A DNA stretch of 64,000 nucleotides from Haloarcula laminariae (lineage in GTDB: Archaea; Halobacteriota; Halobacteria; Halobacteriales; Haloarculaceae), in the NCBI RefSeq assembly GCF_025457605.1, contig NZ_JAMZFY010000001.1, positions 1,736,001 to 1,800,000 on the forward strand. The letters run 5' to 3'. A model generated the notes under the pieces. That model was given only the letters and a program-made list of their open reading frames with translations, did no database searches and was not told where the DNA came from. The position numbers and the translations under genes were made by a program. Position 1 is the first letter of the stretch. Every line of letters starts with the position of its first letter. This document shows positions 33,610 through 42,321 of the stretch, in pieces.

Positions 33610-34653
33610 ATGTCGGTACAGATCAGCGATGAGCTCCCGGAGCAGTACGAGCAGTTGCACATCGGCGTCGCGCTGTACGACCCGAAGACCGCGACGATAC
33701 TCGACGCGAACGAGCGGCTGGAGTCGCTGTACGGCTACCCGACATCGGCGCTGAAACGGCTCTCGGTCGACGAGTACTCCGCCAACACGTACGACCACTC
33801 GCCCGCGTGGTTCCGCCGGCGGTTCCGGGCGGCGGCAGACGGCGAGTCGCAGTCATTTCGCTGGCGGGTCAAGCGGGCCGACGGGACGCTCGTGTGGGTA
33901 CAGGTCCACCTCTCGCCCACCACGGTCGGGGGCGAACGGCGGGTACTGGCGGAGGTCCGCGACATCGAGGACTCCACCGCAGCCAGCCAGCGCATCGGGC
34001 TCCTCTCCCGCATCATGCGCCACAACCTCCGGAACGACCTCACCGTCATCTCGGGCCGGGCCGAGCGGATAGCGGCCGTCGACAGGACGGACCGCCTCCG
34101 CGAGCACGCCGAGGCAATACGCCGGACCGCCGACAACATCGAGCGGATGACAGAGTCGGTGCGACAGATAGAGCGCGCGGCGACGCCGGACAGGACACAC
34201 CGGAAACGCCAGCGCGCCGCGACCGCCGCCAGCGAGGCCGTCGACGCGCTCCGAGAGCGGTATCCCGACGCCGATATCACCGTCGAGGAAGCGACGCCGA
34301 TGTGGTTCGACGTAGACGGGACCTTCCGACAGGCGCTGTCCCACGCCGTCGAGAACGGCATCGTTCACGCGACCGAGCCGGAGCCGTCAGTCACTGTCAC
34401 GGTGGACGAATCGCCAAACACCGGCCGGGTGGAAATTCGCGTGACGGACGACTGCCCGCCGATTCCGGCCGTCGAGATAGAGGCGCTCGACGCCCCGGGC
34501 GAGAACGCCAGCACCGCCCACGGCACGGGGGTCGGCCTCTTCGTGATGAAGTGGTCCGTCGAGTCGCTCGGCGGCGAGATAACCTTCGAGCGGGCCGACG
34601 ACCGCGGGAACGTGGTCAGCTTCTACCTGCCGCCCGAGACGCCGACGGGCTGA
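33610..34653 (+). CDS. PAS-domain sensor histidine kinase
   Basis: A 347-residue soluble kinase. A single PAS domain (about 15-125, with LHIGVALYDPKTATILDANERLESLYGY) is followed by the haloarchaeal H-box RIMRHNLRNDL and an ATPase domain. N-box: HAVENGIVHA. G1 is degenerate, with DDCPPIP in place of D-x-G-x-G. G2: GTGVGLFV. The changed G1 box may lower activity. It is preceded by the palindromic TATA region. No regulator is adjacent. Confidence 0.86.
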   Translation: MSVQISDELPEQYEQLHIGVALYDPKTATILDANERLESLYGYPTSALKRLSVDEYSANTYDHSPAWFRRRFRAAADGESQSFRWRVKRADGTLVWVQVHLSPTTVGGERRVLAEVRDIEDSTAASQRIGLLSRIMRHNLRNDLTVISGRAERIAAVDRTDRLREHAEAIRRTADNIERMTESVRQIERAATPDRTHRKRQRAATAASEAVDALRERYPDADITVEEATPMWFDVDGTFRQALSHAVENGIVHATEPEPSVTVTVDESPNTGRVEIRVTDDCPPIPAVEIEALDAPGENASTAHGTGVGLFVMKWSVESLGGEITFERADDRGNVVSFYLPPETPTG

Positions 34654-34660
34654 ACCGTCC

Positions 34661-36460
34661 TCAGTCGGCCGGCTGGAGGACCGCACGCTCGATCTGTGCG
34701 GCGTAGTTCGCGGCCGTCGCGTCGTCGATGTCCCCGTCGTGTTCCTCGCGGACCAGCGCCGCCAGCCGGTAGTCGTACTTCCCGCGGCCCACGTGTTCGA
34801 CGAGTCCGCGGAGCCGGAGGGTCCGGTTCCGGGCGTAGGCCGCGGTGCGGTCGCCCGAGCCGCCGGCGGAGAAGTGCGCGTTCAGCGGCGTCCCCGGTCC
34901 GTGCTCCCGGTAGTACGCGAGCATCCGCCGGGTCTTGTCCTCCAGGTCCGCGATGTCGCCCTCGATGTCGCGGACGACGGCGGGCCTGTCGGCGTCTGAT
35001 TCGTTCGACTCCCCGTCGGCCTCCGTGTCAGCCGCCGAGTCGTCCTCGGCGACCGCCGCGAGTGCCGCCTCCAGGGCCGCATCGGAGCTGCCCTGTGTCG
35101 GCTCCCCGGACGGGTTTTCACCGTTCGTCGCGGCATCGTCCGGCCCTTCGCCCGCAGAGGCGGCCGAGCCGTTTGTGCTCTCGCTGCCGCCGTTCATCGC
35201 CACACCGTCGTCGGCGAAGGCGCTGAACGCGTCCCCGAAGCCGCCCCCGGAGGTCGTGTCGGGCTCGGTGTCGTCGGCCGCCTCAGACGACGCGGCTTCG
35301 GCGTCGGCATCGGCGGCCGGTCCGGTCGAGTCGGCGGCCGGTTCGGCTTCGCCCTGCTGCCACTCGCGCGTCCGTCGCATCTCGTCTTTCGCGGTCCGAC
35401 CGGGGTTGGCCCCCTCGACGTGGCCCAGCAGCGCGTCGGTGAACTGCTCTGCCATCCGCTGGAGGTCCCTGGCGTCCTGGAGTTCGGTCTCCAGCTCCGC
35501 GATGCGGGAGTTCTTCTTGTCCAGTTCCTCGCGCAGCTCCTTGATGCGGTTCTCCGTGGCCTGCTTCTCCTCGCTGATGGTTTCGAGCTCCGAGACCAGG
35601 TCCTCGCTGACGGACTTGAGTTCGGGCCGCTCGAAGTCGTCCAGCCCCGGCGTCGCGCCGGCGTCGAAGGTCTGCTTGCGGTGGAACTGCACCCGGCGGA
35701 CCTGCTCGGCCCAGTCGGTCATCATGAACGCTTCGCCGTCGTCTAAGTCCTCGACGGCGTCGGCGTACTGGCTGTCGAGGATGCGCCCGACCACCTTCGT
35801 GTCGTTGTTCCAGGTGAGCCGGTGCCAGACGAGCCAGTCACACTGGGTGATGTAGTCCTTCTTCACGTCGGCCGGCCGCTGGCTGATGCCGACGATGCCC
35901 AGCCCGTGTTTCCGGCCGCGCTTCCCGATCTTGATGAGCATCTTGCCGACCTCGCCCATCGACCCCTGTTCGGGAATCCACTCGTGGCACTCCTCGACGA
36001 GCATGAGGAACGGCTGTTTCTGCTTTTTCGCCTTGGCGAACAGCTGCTTTGCCACCTCGGTCAGCAGGCTCTCGGCTTCGTCCTCGTCGAGAAACGAGGA
36101 GACGTCGAGGATGATGGGGACGTTCTGTTCCAGCGCGAGCGAGGCAATCTTGCCGGCGTGTTCCTCGGTGACCTGGATGTCACACTCCTCGTCGCCGCCG
36201 ACGTGGAGTATCTCGTACTCCTCCTTGAGCCCGTAGTACTCCCCGTCGATGTCGACGATGAGCAGGCCGAAGCCGTTGTCCAGGAGCTTCTCCGCGACGA
36301 CGCTGGCGGTGTTTGACTTGCCGGAGCCGGACTTGCCGGTGATAAAGCCGCGCCCGGTCAGCAGCTCCACCACCGGGATATCGACGGACAGCCCGGGGTC
36401 TTCCATCCCGCCGGGCCCGGCGCTCGTGTCGGCCACGGTGATGTGTTCAGTCTCGGCCAT
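34661..36460 (-). CDS. HerA/DUF87-type ATPase with C-terminal helical and winged-helix-like region
   Basis: A 599-residue protein. Walker A is TGKSGSGKS (about 41-49), LLIVDIDGEY and MLVEECHEW mark the HerA-like core, and GISQRPADVKK follows. A coiled coil (about 280-355) leads to a long acidic, Ala/Ser/Glu-rich linker (about 380-500), then a C-terminal domain (LEDKTRRMLAYYREHG onward) that looks like a winged helix. HerA relatives are DNA translocases in end resection with NurA, but no nurA gene is adjacent. The ATG at 36460 is chosen because the upstream extension crosses the promoter region. Confidence 0.83.
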   Translation of the reverse strand: MAETEHITVADTSAGPGGMEDPGLSVDIPVVELLTGRGFITGKSGSGKSNTASVVAEKLLDNGFGLLIVDIDGEYYGLKEEYEILHVGGDEECDIQVTEEHAGKIASLALEQNVPIILDVSSFLDEDEAESLLTEVAKQLFAKAKKQKQPFLMLVEECHEWIPEQGSMGEVGKMLIKIGKRGRKHGLGIVGISQRPADVKKDYITQCDWLVWHRLTWNNDTKVVGRILDSQYADAVEDLDDGEAFMMTDWAEQVRRVQFHRKQTFDAGATPGLDDFERPELKSVSEDLVSELETISEEKQATENRIKELREELDKKNSRIAELETELQDARDLQRMAEQFTDALLGHVEGANPGRTAKDEMRRTREWQQGEAEPAADSTGPAADADAEAASSEAADDTEPDTTSGGGFGDAFSAFADDGVAMNGGSESTNGSAASAGEGPDDAATNGENPSGEPTQGSSDAALEAALAAVAEDDSAADTEADGESNESDADRPAVVRDIEGDIADLEDKTRRMLAYYREHGPGTPLNAHFSAGGSGDRTAAYARNRTLRLRGLVEHVGRGKYDYRLAALVREEHDGDIDDATAANYAAQIERAVLQPAD

Positions 36461-36594
36461 GCGTTCTTGTCCGGTGAAAGCACCGCTGGCCCCATAACTC
36501 TCCGTCAGACGGGCGTCAGCGGGCTGATGTGTCCGTGAGCAAGGGCTATGATGGTGGCCCCTGTCGTTGTACGCGAACGCGGGGATGGGACTAG

Positions 36595-36942
36595 ATGACA
36601 CGCTACGAGACGTTCGTCGAAGGCGAGACCGTCTACGTCGGAACGCCCGAGGGCCGGCTGGCCGTCGGCCCGATAGACGACATCGTCTCGGCGGTCGGCG
36701 GCCCGGCCTGGACTATCACCTATGCCGAGAGCCAGAAAGACCGCTACCCCGAGATGGACACCGATGACGAGGGGCTCGTCGTCGACGTGGTGGACATGCT
36801 CTCGGCGATGACTCACAGCGAGCAGTTCGTCGAGACGCTCGCGGCCCATCCCACGACCGTTCCCGAAGCGGACACCATCTCGCCGCGTGCGGGGCTGTTC
36901 GTGGGCAAGCTCCTTGAGAATCTGGAGAACGGGGTCTCCTGA
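36595..36942 (+). CDS. Conserved haloarchaeal small protein, unknown
   Basis: A 115-residue acidic soluble protein, beginning with TRYETFVEGETVYVGTPEGRL-like beta residues and ending with a helical stretch. No catalytic motif or known domain is recognised. It diverges from the HerA-like gene across 134 bases and converges on dinB with 16 bases between stops. Coding is supported by clean GC3-rich codon use over the full frame. Confidence 0.65.
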   Translation: MTRYETFVEGETVYVGTPEGRLAVGPIDDIVSAVGGPAWTITYAESQKDRYPEMDTDDEGLVVDVVDMLSAMTHSEQFVETLAAHPTTVPEADTISPRAGLFVGKLLENLENGVS

Positions 36943-36958
36943 GCGTACGTAACCGGCA

Positions 36959-38287
36959 CTACCCGAGGAAGTCGCCGAGCGAGGCCTGTCCCTCGATGTC
37001 GTCCGCATCGTCATCCGGTGCCGCGCTGTCCGTGTCCCCGGCGGAGCTCTCGCCGTCGAAGGCAGTCAGGCTCGCCTGCCCGTCGGCCGTCGACTCCCCA
37101 GCATCGGTGGTCGCTTCGCCGGCGTCCGTCTCGGCCGCGGCGTCCGCCCCGGCCCCCGACTCGAATCCGCCGAGACTGACCTGTTCGCCGGCCGAGAAGT
37201 CCAGGTTGGAGACGCGCACGCCGAGCTTCCGGACCGGCCGCTCTGTGAACTCGCCGAGCAGGTCGAGGGCGATGGACTCCACCAGGTCGGCGTCGGCGAC
37301 GGGGCCGGGCAGCGACCGAGCGCGGGTGTTCACGTCGAAGGGCGGTTCGACCACCTTGATGCCGACGGTCTGGTAGCGGGCGCCCTTCCGGCCGGCGCGG
37401 TCCGCGACTGCCCGCGCAAGCGTTGTGACCTTCTGTTGTTTCGCCTCGGCCTCCTCGACGGCCTCGGTGAACGCGGACTCGCGGGAGAGGCTCTTGGGGT
37501 CGCCCCGAGGGGTGACTTCCCGCGTGTCCTCCCCCCGGGCGTAGCGCCGTATCTCCCGGCCGCGCTCGCCGAAGCGGCCTTCGAGGGCCTCGGGGTCGGC
37601 GTCGGCGAGGTCGCCGGCGGTCTCGACGCCGATTTCGCCGAGCTGTCGGGCGGTCACGGGGCCGACGCCGTGGACCTCGTCTACGGGGAGGTCGGCGAAG
37701 AAGTCCCGCACCTCGCCCGGTTCGACCACGACGAGCCCGTCGGGTTTCTCGCGGTCGCTTGCGACCTTCGCGGCGCTCATCGTCGGGGCGACGCCGACGC
37801 TCGCGACGACGCCGACCTCGGACTCGATGGTCGCTCGCAGGTCGCTGGCCCAGGACGCGGCGCCGTCCCAGCCAACGGCCTCCGTGATATCGAGGTACGC
37901 CTCATCGATACTGACCTCCCGAACGGTGTCGCTCTCGGCGTGGAGAATTTCTTTTATCTCCGCGGCGACCGACTCGTAGTAGTCCATGTCGACCGGTCGG
38001 TAGATGCCGGTGTCGACCTCGTCGTCGGCGTCCGCTCGCCGGGGGAGCCGTTCGAGCGCCTCGGAGATGGCCATCGCGGATTCGACGCCGTACTCGCGGG
38101 CCTCGTAGCTCGCCGTGGCGACGGCGCCGTGTGTCTCGCCGCCCTCGTACCCCATCCCGACGACCAGCGGCTCGCCGGAAAGCGACGGGTCCCGACGCCG
38201 TTCGCAGGCCGCGTAGAAACAGTCGATGTCGACGTGGGCGACCACCTGGTCGGGGCGGGCGGTCCCGGGCAGTCGCGTGGCGTCCAT
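36959..38287 (-). CDS. dinB: DNA polymerase IV (Y family) with PCNA-binding tail
   Basis: A 442-residue lesion-bypass polymerase. VDIDCFYAACE and SIDEAYLDIT hold the catalytic acids. VGVAPTMSAAKVASDREKP-type residues and the HhH region VHGVGPVTARQLGEIGVETAGDL follow, then the little-finger domain. The last 75 residues are acidic and probably disordered, with three Q-x-S-L-x2-F motifs at about 369 (QVSLGGF), 404 (QASLTAF) and 434 (QASLGDFL). The last one ends the protein like a PIP box for PCNA. The ATG at 38287 is chosen because the added upstream residues look non-coding. Confidence 0.93.
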   Translation of the reverse strand: MDATRLPGTARPDQVVAHVDIDCFYAACERRRDPSLSGEPLVVGMGYEGGETHGAVATASYEAREYGVESAMAISEALERLPRRADADDEVDTGIYRPVDMDYYESVAAEIKEILHAESDTVREVSIDEAYLDITEAVGWDGAASWASDLRATIESEVGVVASVGVAPTMSAAKVASDREKPDGLVVVEPGEVRDFFADLPVDEVHGVGPVTARQLGEIGVETAGDLADADPEALEGRFGERGREIRRYARGEDTREVTPRGDPKSLSRESAFTEAVEEAEAKQQKVTTLARAVADRAGRKGARYQTVGIKVVEPPFDVNTRARSLPGPVADADLVESIALDLLGEFTERPVRKLGVRVSNLDFSAGEQVSLGGFESGAGADAAAETDAGEATTDAGESTADGQASLTAFDGESSAGDTDSAAPDDDADDIEGQASLGDFLG

Positions 38288-38591
38288 GCCGGGTGGATAC
38301 ACGTGGTCGGTAAAAACCCCTCCGTCCGCCGGGCGGCCACAGCGCTGGTCGGTCGGTGTATCGGGGGAACTGGTGGGTGCACTATGCCACAACCAGGTCC
38401 CCACCGGTGGGGTGACGTGGTCGTAGCATGAACTTTTCCGTTCCGACGTTCGTTGCCGTCACCCCGTTGGTACCCGACGGTTGCGCGTCTGGCCTGTACG
38501 ACCGCGCTGTCGTCGCCCGCTCGAATCGAGCGGTCGGTGATGGGCCGCTACGGCGGCGGCCCGGGAACACGTAGGCAGGGGAACGGGCCCG
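38288..38591. other. Intergenic region between dinB and mqo
   Basis: This 304-base stretch lies upstream of dinB and downstream of the malate:quinone oxidoreductase gene. It is GC-rich except around GGTAAAAACCCC just upstream of dinB. I see no convincing small gene, RNA gene or repeat. It probably holds the dinB promoter and the mqo terminator. Confidence 0.5.
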
Positions 38592-39992
38592 TCAGTCGTC
38601 CGTCGCGTGCACTTCCTCGGCGCCCTCGGAACCGGCGCTCGGCGCCTCGGCGCCCTCGCCGTAGGGGAAGTTCCCGATGGTCGCCTCGCGGAACGCCGCC
38701 TCGTCGAACTCGTACTCGCCGTCGAGGAACTCGAGCAGCGTGTGGGTGTCCCGCATCGCGTTCTTGAGACACGTCGACGCCCCCGGCGACGGCGTGATGT
38801 TGAAGATGACGTCGTCGCCGACGATTTTCGCTTCGCCCATGTCCAGGGACTTGGCCTTCGTGTCCACAATCTGCGGCCGCACGCCGCCGTACCCCTTGGC
38901 GCGCTCGATGTCGTCCAGTTCGACGCTCGGGACGACCTTCTGGACGTGGGGGAGGAACTGCCGCGGTCCGACCTCGGGGAGGTCATAGAGCAGGTTCCGG
39001 AGGACGTAGGGGAGCAACACCTTGTCCGAGAGGATGTTGGCGTAGCTGAGGAACGCCGCCGCGTTCAGCCCGAACACGTCGAGGAAATCGGAGACAGTCG
39101 AGATGTTCCCCCGCTCCAGGGCGGGGACGAGCTTCGCGGTCGGGCCGAAGCGAGTGATGGAGGCGTCGTGAACGTCGGCGTCGCCGTGGACCGCCGCGAA
39201 CGGGAGCTTCTTCATCTGTAGGGTGTACACTTTCCCGTTCAGCAGGTCGTCGGCCAGGAAGAAACTACCCGCGACGGGGAGCAGGACCTTGTCCTGCCCG
39301 TAGCCGAGTTCCTTGGCCATCTGGAGGCTGTGGGAGCCGGCGGCGACGACGGTCGCGTCACAGTCGAAGCGGCCCTCCGTGGTTTCGATGGTGTACCCGT
39401 CGAGGGTCGGCGTGATGTCCGTTACCTCCGTCCCGGTGAAGACGTCGACGTTCGCCTCCTCTTCGGCCTGCTCGACGAAGGACTTCGTCGTCATGCCGTA
39501 GTCGACGACGTAGCCGTCCGGCGTCTGCAGGGCGAGCATGTCGACGTCGGGGTCGCGCCCCTCCAGGACCTTCGGTTCGATGTCCGCTATCTCGTCGCGC
39601 CCGATGGGTCGGAGCTTCGGGAACAGGTCGCCAAAGCCCTCCTCGTGGTAGCGCTCCTCGAGCTGTGGGACCTCGTCTTCGCCCACCGCAAGCACCATCT
39701 TCGACCGCTTGGCGTGCATCTCGCGGTCCGGGTCGTGGTTCTCCAGATACCCCGCCAGAAGCTCCGCGCCCTCCTTGACCTCCTCCGCCTTCTCGAGGGT
39801 GTAGTTCGTCTCGATGTCGCCGAAATGCAGCGTCTGGGAGTTGTTCGTGTGATGCGAGTTGATAGCCGCGACTTCGTCTTCCTTCTCGACGAGTGCGATA
39901 GAGTCGATATCGGTGAACTTCGCGGTCGTGTACAAGAGCGATGCCCCGCTGATTCCCCCGCCGACGATAACCAGATCGTATTTCCCTGACAT
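38592..39992 (-). CDS. mqo: Malate:quinone oxidoreductase family FAD enzyme
   Basis: A 466-residue FAD protein. The N terminus has the Rossmann loop LVIVGGGISGASLL. HHTNNSQTLHFGDIETNY-type residues, the segment on the cofactor side, are typical of MQO, which oxidises malate and reduces quinone at the membrane as part of the TCA cycle. An alternative is an L-2-hydroxyglutarate-type oxidase, but the overall length and motifs favour MQO. The ATG at 39992 is chosen because it places the FAD loop at the N terminus. The C-terminal 25 residues are acidic. Confidence 0.82.
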   Translation of the reverse strand: MSGKYDLVIVGGGISGASLLYTTAKFTDIDSIALVEKEDEVAAINSHHTNNSQTLHFGDIETNYTLEKAEEVKEGAELLAGYLENHDPDREMHAKRSKMVLAVGEDEVPQLEERYHEEGFGDLFPKLRPIGRDEIADIEPKVLEGRDPDVDMLALQTPDGYVVDYGMTTKSFVEQAEEEANVDVFTGTEVTDITPTLDGYTIETTEGRFDCDATVVAAGSHSLQMAKELGYGQDKVLLPVAGSFFLADDLLNGKVYTLQMKKLPFAAVHGDADVHDASITRFGPTAKLVPALERGNISTVSDFLDVFGLNAAAFLSYANILSDKVLLPYVLRNLLYDLPEVGPRQFLPHVQKVVPSVELDDIERAKGYGGVRPQIVDTKAKSLDMGEAKIVGDDVIFNITPSPGASTCLKNAMRDTHTLLEFLDGEYEFDEAAFREATIGNFPYGEGAEAPSAGSEGAEEVHATDD

Positions 39993-40187
39993 TGTTTGAC
40001 TCTCGCTATGCCTACCCGTGCGCTCCAGACTCATAACTCATATTTTTCCGAGTGTATTTCTACAATCATCGAATCGAACATCGACTAACCGTGTAACGCC
40101 GCGGGCCTGACGGACGGGAACACAGCTATCGCCGGCTGACCGGCCCAGTCAGTATATTTATTTGCATTACCAGTCAACTATACCGAC

Positions 40188-40547
40188 ATGTCCCTCGTCG
40201 CGGACCTCCAGGAACAGATTGGCGACAATCTCAGGGCCGTTGCCTCCTACGAGGAATCCGAGTGGGCCCTCCGCTACGAGCGGGAAGACATCAAAGCCAA
40301 ACCGCGGATTTTCGAGAAGATTCACGAGGAACTTATTCTGGAGGGGATGGGCACCGAGTATCTCGAAAGCGTCTTTCAGGTCGGTCAGCTCAACTGCACG
40401 ATGCACAGCTTCGAGGAGGCGATGTGCTTTCACTTCGTCCGTGGCCCGATGCAGGGCGTGTTCATCTCTATCGAGCCCGAGACGATGCTGTCGCTGAATT
40501 CGTTCGTCAGTATCTGCAAGGAAAGCGAGCTTACGTCTGAGTTCTGA
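40188..40547 (+). CDS. Small haloarchaeal protein, unknown (DUF7522-like)
   Basis: A 119-residue soluble protein. LRAVASYEESEWALRYEREDI and a C-terminal segment on GVFISIEPETMLSLNSFVSIC resemble a short haloarchaeal family of unknown role (DUF7522 or similar). ATATTTATT lies about 25-36 bases upstream, so the gene is probably leaderless. The third-position GC is slightly below its neighbours, but the frame is clearly coding. Confidence 0.68.
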   Translation: MSLVADLQEQIGDNLRAVASYEESEWALRYEREDIKAKPRIFEKIHEELILEGMGTEYLESVFQVGQLNCTMHSFEEAMCFHFVRGPMQGVFISIEPETMLSLNSFVSICKESELTSEF

Positions 40548-40813
40548 CCGGGCTGTCTCAGAGGAACACCGTTCGGCCGGAGCGGGACGAAACATGAGCT
40601 ACGTCGTCATTCGAGAACTTTAGTGTCTACTCGCCCTGATTAAAATTCCGACCAAGCATGGTCCCCCTGACCATACCACCGACCTCTGGCCAATCTATAC
40701 AAACTGAGTGGGCGTACATGGGCTAACTTCTCCCCTAATGGACGGTATAGGTATGCCAAATCTAAGCGAAGGAAGGGAGAGAGGTTTACTCCGCGAAAAA
40801 AGTAGATTCCGGG

Positions 40814-41209
40814 TTAGCACTGACCGATGACGTTTGAGCTACCCCCATTCGGATTCGACCAGACAAGCTTCGCGCCCCGATTGATACCTTCAGCGATTGT
40901 TTCTCCTGACGAAAATGTCCCTCCCGAAGGAGAGCCTTTCAAACTACCGCTGTTCACGCTGAGTTGGTCCGGATTAAGGTTGTCTCCACCAGCGTGGACC
41001 ATAGTATTCGTGGCAGCTACATTACCTGCGGCACTTGGGAAGTTACAATCAACACTTACCTGCGGTGCCGCAGTTGAGGTAGAATCCCCAATTCCGAGCA
41101 CGAACGATGCAATTACCGCTGCTAGTATAACCGTGATTGCGACCATGAGGATGACACCAATGACTGGTGACACAGCATTGTCATCAGAGAGTAACTTCTT
41201 GAGTTTCAT
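40814..41209 (-). CDS. Type IV pilin, archaeal (PilA-like)
   Basis: A 131-residue secreted pilin. The class III signal is short and charged (KLKKLLSDDN) and is followed by AVSPVIGVILMVAITVILAAVIASFVLG, the haloarchaeal pilin H-domain that prepilin peptidase PibD cuts before. The mature domain is Gly/Ser/Asn-rich, with one Cys near the start (VDC) and one as the final residue (IGQC), which could form a disulfide. A TATA-like GCTTTATACC lies about 27-36 bases upstream of the ATG. Codons are less GC-rich than in neighbours. No other pilus genes are adjacent. Confidence 0.9.
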   Translation of the reverse strand: MKLKKLLSDDNAVSPVIGVILMVAITVILAAVIASFVLGIGDSTSTAAPQVSVDCNFPSAAGNVAATNTMVHAGGDNLNPDQLSVNSGSLKGSPSGGTFSSGETIAEGINRGAKLVWSNPNGGSSNVIGQC

Positions 41210-41220
41210 CTAGTCACTTA

Positions 41221-41667
41221 ATGGAGAGTATCTGGTATAAAGCTAGTTACTTTACTATTAACTGGCCTGGCAAACCGTGTTGAAGAGGTCAAAAAGGGGC
41301 TTGAACGGTGTATTGGAATGTAATTTTTCCATCAGGTACGATTTGATGCGCCACATTTCTTCTATTTAAAAGTCACAATTCCCCCTTCAATAAATTCAAA
41401 TCATAAGAATAAATCTGACATCTTTGTAATAGTATGCTGAAAATTAAATTTATAATAGTTAAAATAAGGAAAAATACTGTTCTTTAGCAGCCCCAAAGGT
41501 CATTGTGTATTGAATCCGACCTTGTTAGATTGTTACCCGAAATTTCCTGTTGTAGTTGTCTAATTTTGCCCGATTCATTGAGTAATACCTTCTGTAACCT
41601 AGTGAATAAGGTAAGCTGTCGGAGTTACGGAAAGGGCCACTAAAGAGTACGATATCTGCACATAGGG
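41221..41667. other. AT-rich stretch without a convincing gene
   Basis: These 447 bases are strikingly AT-rich against the GC-rich chromosome, especially 41300-41560, where runs such as AAATTAAATTTATAAT occur. All frames are broken by stops. It holds the pilin promoter at the left end. I see no tRNA, hairpin array or direct repeat long enough to call an attachment site. It may be decayed mobile DNA. Confidence 0.55.
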
Positions 41668-41671
41668 ATGT

Positions 41672-41986
41672 TCAGGTGCGACAAAGCCTTTGACGAGGTG
41701 GTAAGCAAACTGATGTCCGAGTCTGACCCATCGACACGCTCGCAGCTCTCTGAAGAGACTCCTTTGACGCGTAGGAGACGAAATGCGTTAGTAGTATACC
41801 TCTGGTTGCCGCTATGAACTTCGCTACGCGTACACGTGCTTCAGCCCGTTCTGTGAGTGTCCCATCAAGGAGCTGACCGTGACTGAGGAGGTCACGCTTT
41901 TCGAGGAGGTCTGCTAAGGCAGGAGTATTACATCTATCCGCGGGGTCGAGACCGCTCAGATGTCCCGGTGGTTCGACGGCACTCAT
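41672..41986 (-). CDS. Small accessory protein, unknown
   Basis: A 104-residue frame, third in a run of overlapping genes: its ATG shares one base with the TGA of the preceding gene (TGATG at 41984-41988). The middle has a helical charged stretch (LTERAEARVRVAKFIAATRG). The last 30 residues look unlike a conserved domain, and codon use is mixed, so the 3' end may be decayed. A 49-residue frame lies antisense to it at 41668-41817. No family is recognised. Confidence 0.4.
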   Translation of the reverse strand: MSAVEPPGHLSGLDPADRCNTPALADLLEKRDLLSHGQLLDGTLTERAEARVRVAKFIAATRGILLTHFVSYASKESLQRAASVSMGQTRTSVCLPPRQRLCRT

Positions 41987-42321
41987 CAGAAGGACTCAGA
42001 AGAGGAGTCATCACTGTTGCCGCGGGGCCGCGCAGCACCGCGCCCACGTTCCGGGCTTCCAGTAGGTTCCGGGTTGTCGCGTTGGGGTGGGTCCTCCCTC
42101 CGGTCGTCCCGTGTGGGCGCTCCACTCAGTCGCGCCCTTGTGGCGGCTGGAGCAGCTGGTGATTGCGTGCCCTCGAGTGCAGACGCAAGGAGAGAGTCGG
42201 GGAGATCGCGGTAGCAGTCTACACAGACCGAGAGTTCTGCGCGGTCGGTGGAGCTGTGGTTGATACAGATTTCGCTGCAGTTCTCACAGCGATAGTGGAC
42301 GTATTCGGTCCACTGAGTCAT
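41986..42321 (-). CDS. Small zinc-finger-like accessory protein
   Basis: A 111-residue frame. Residues 11-40 carry YRCENCSEIC and CVDCY, a C-x2-C...C-x2-C arrangement that fits the small zinc-finger proteins common in haloarchaea. The rest is Pro/Arg/Ser-rich and low complexity. Its ATG overlaps the stop of the upstream gene by four bases (42318-42321), and its stop overlaps the start of the downstream one, so the three form a coupled operon. Function is unknown. Confidence 0.55.
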   Translation of the reverse strand: MTQWTEYVHYRCENCSEICINHSSTDRAELSVCVDCYRDLPDSLLASALEGTQSPAAPAATRARLSGAPTRDDRREDPPQRDNPEPTGSPERGRGAARPRGNSDDSSSESF

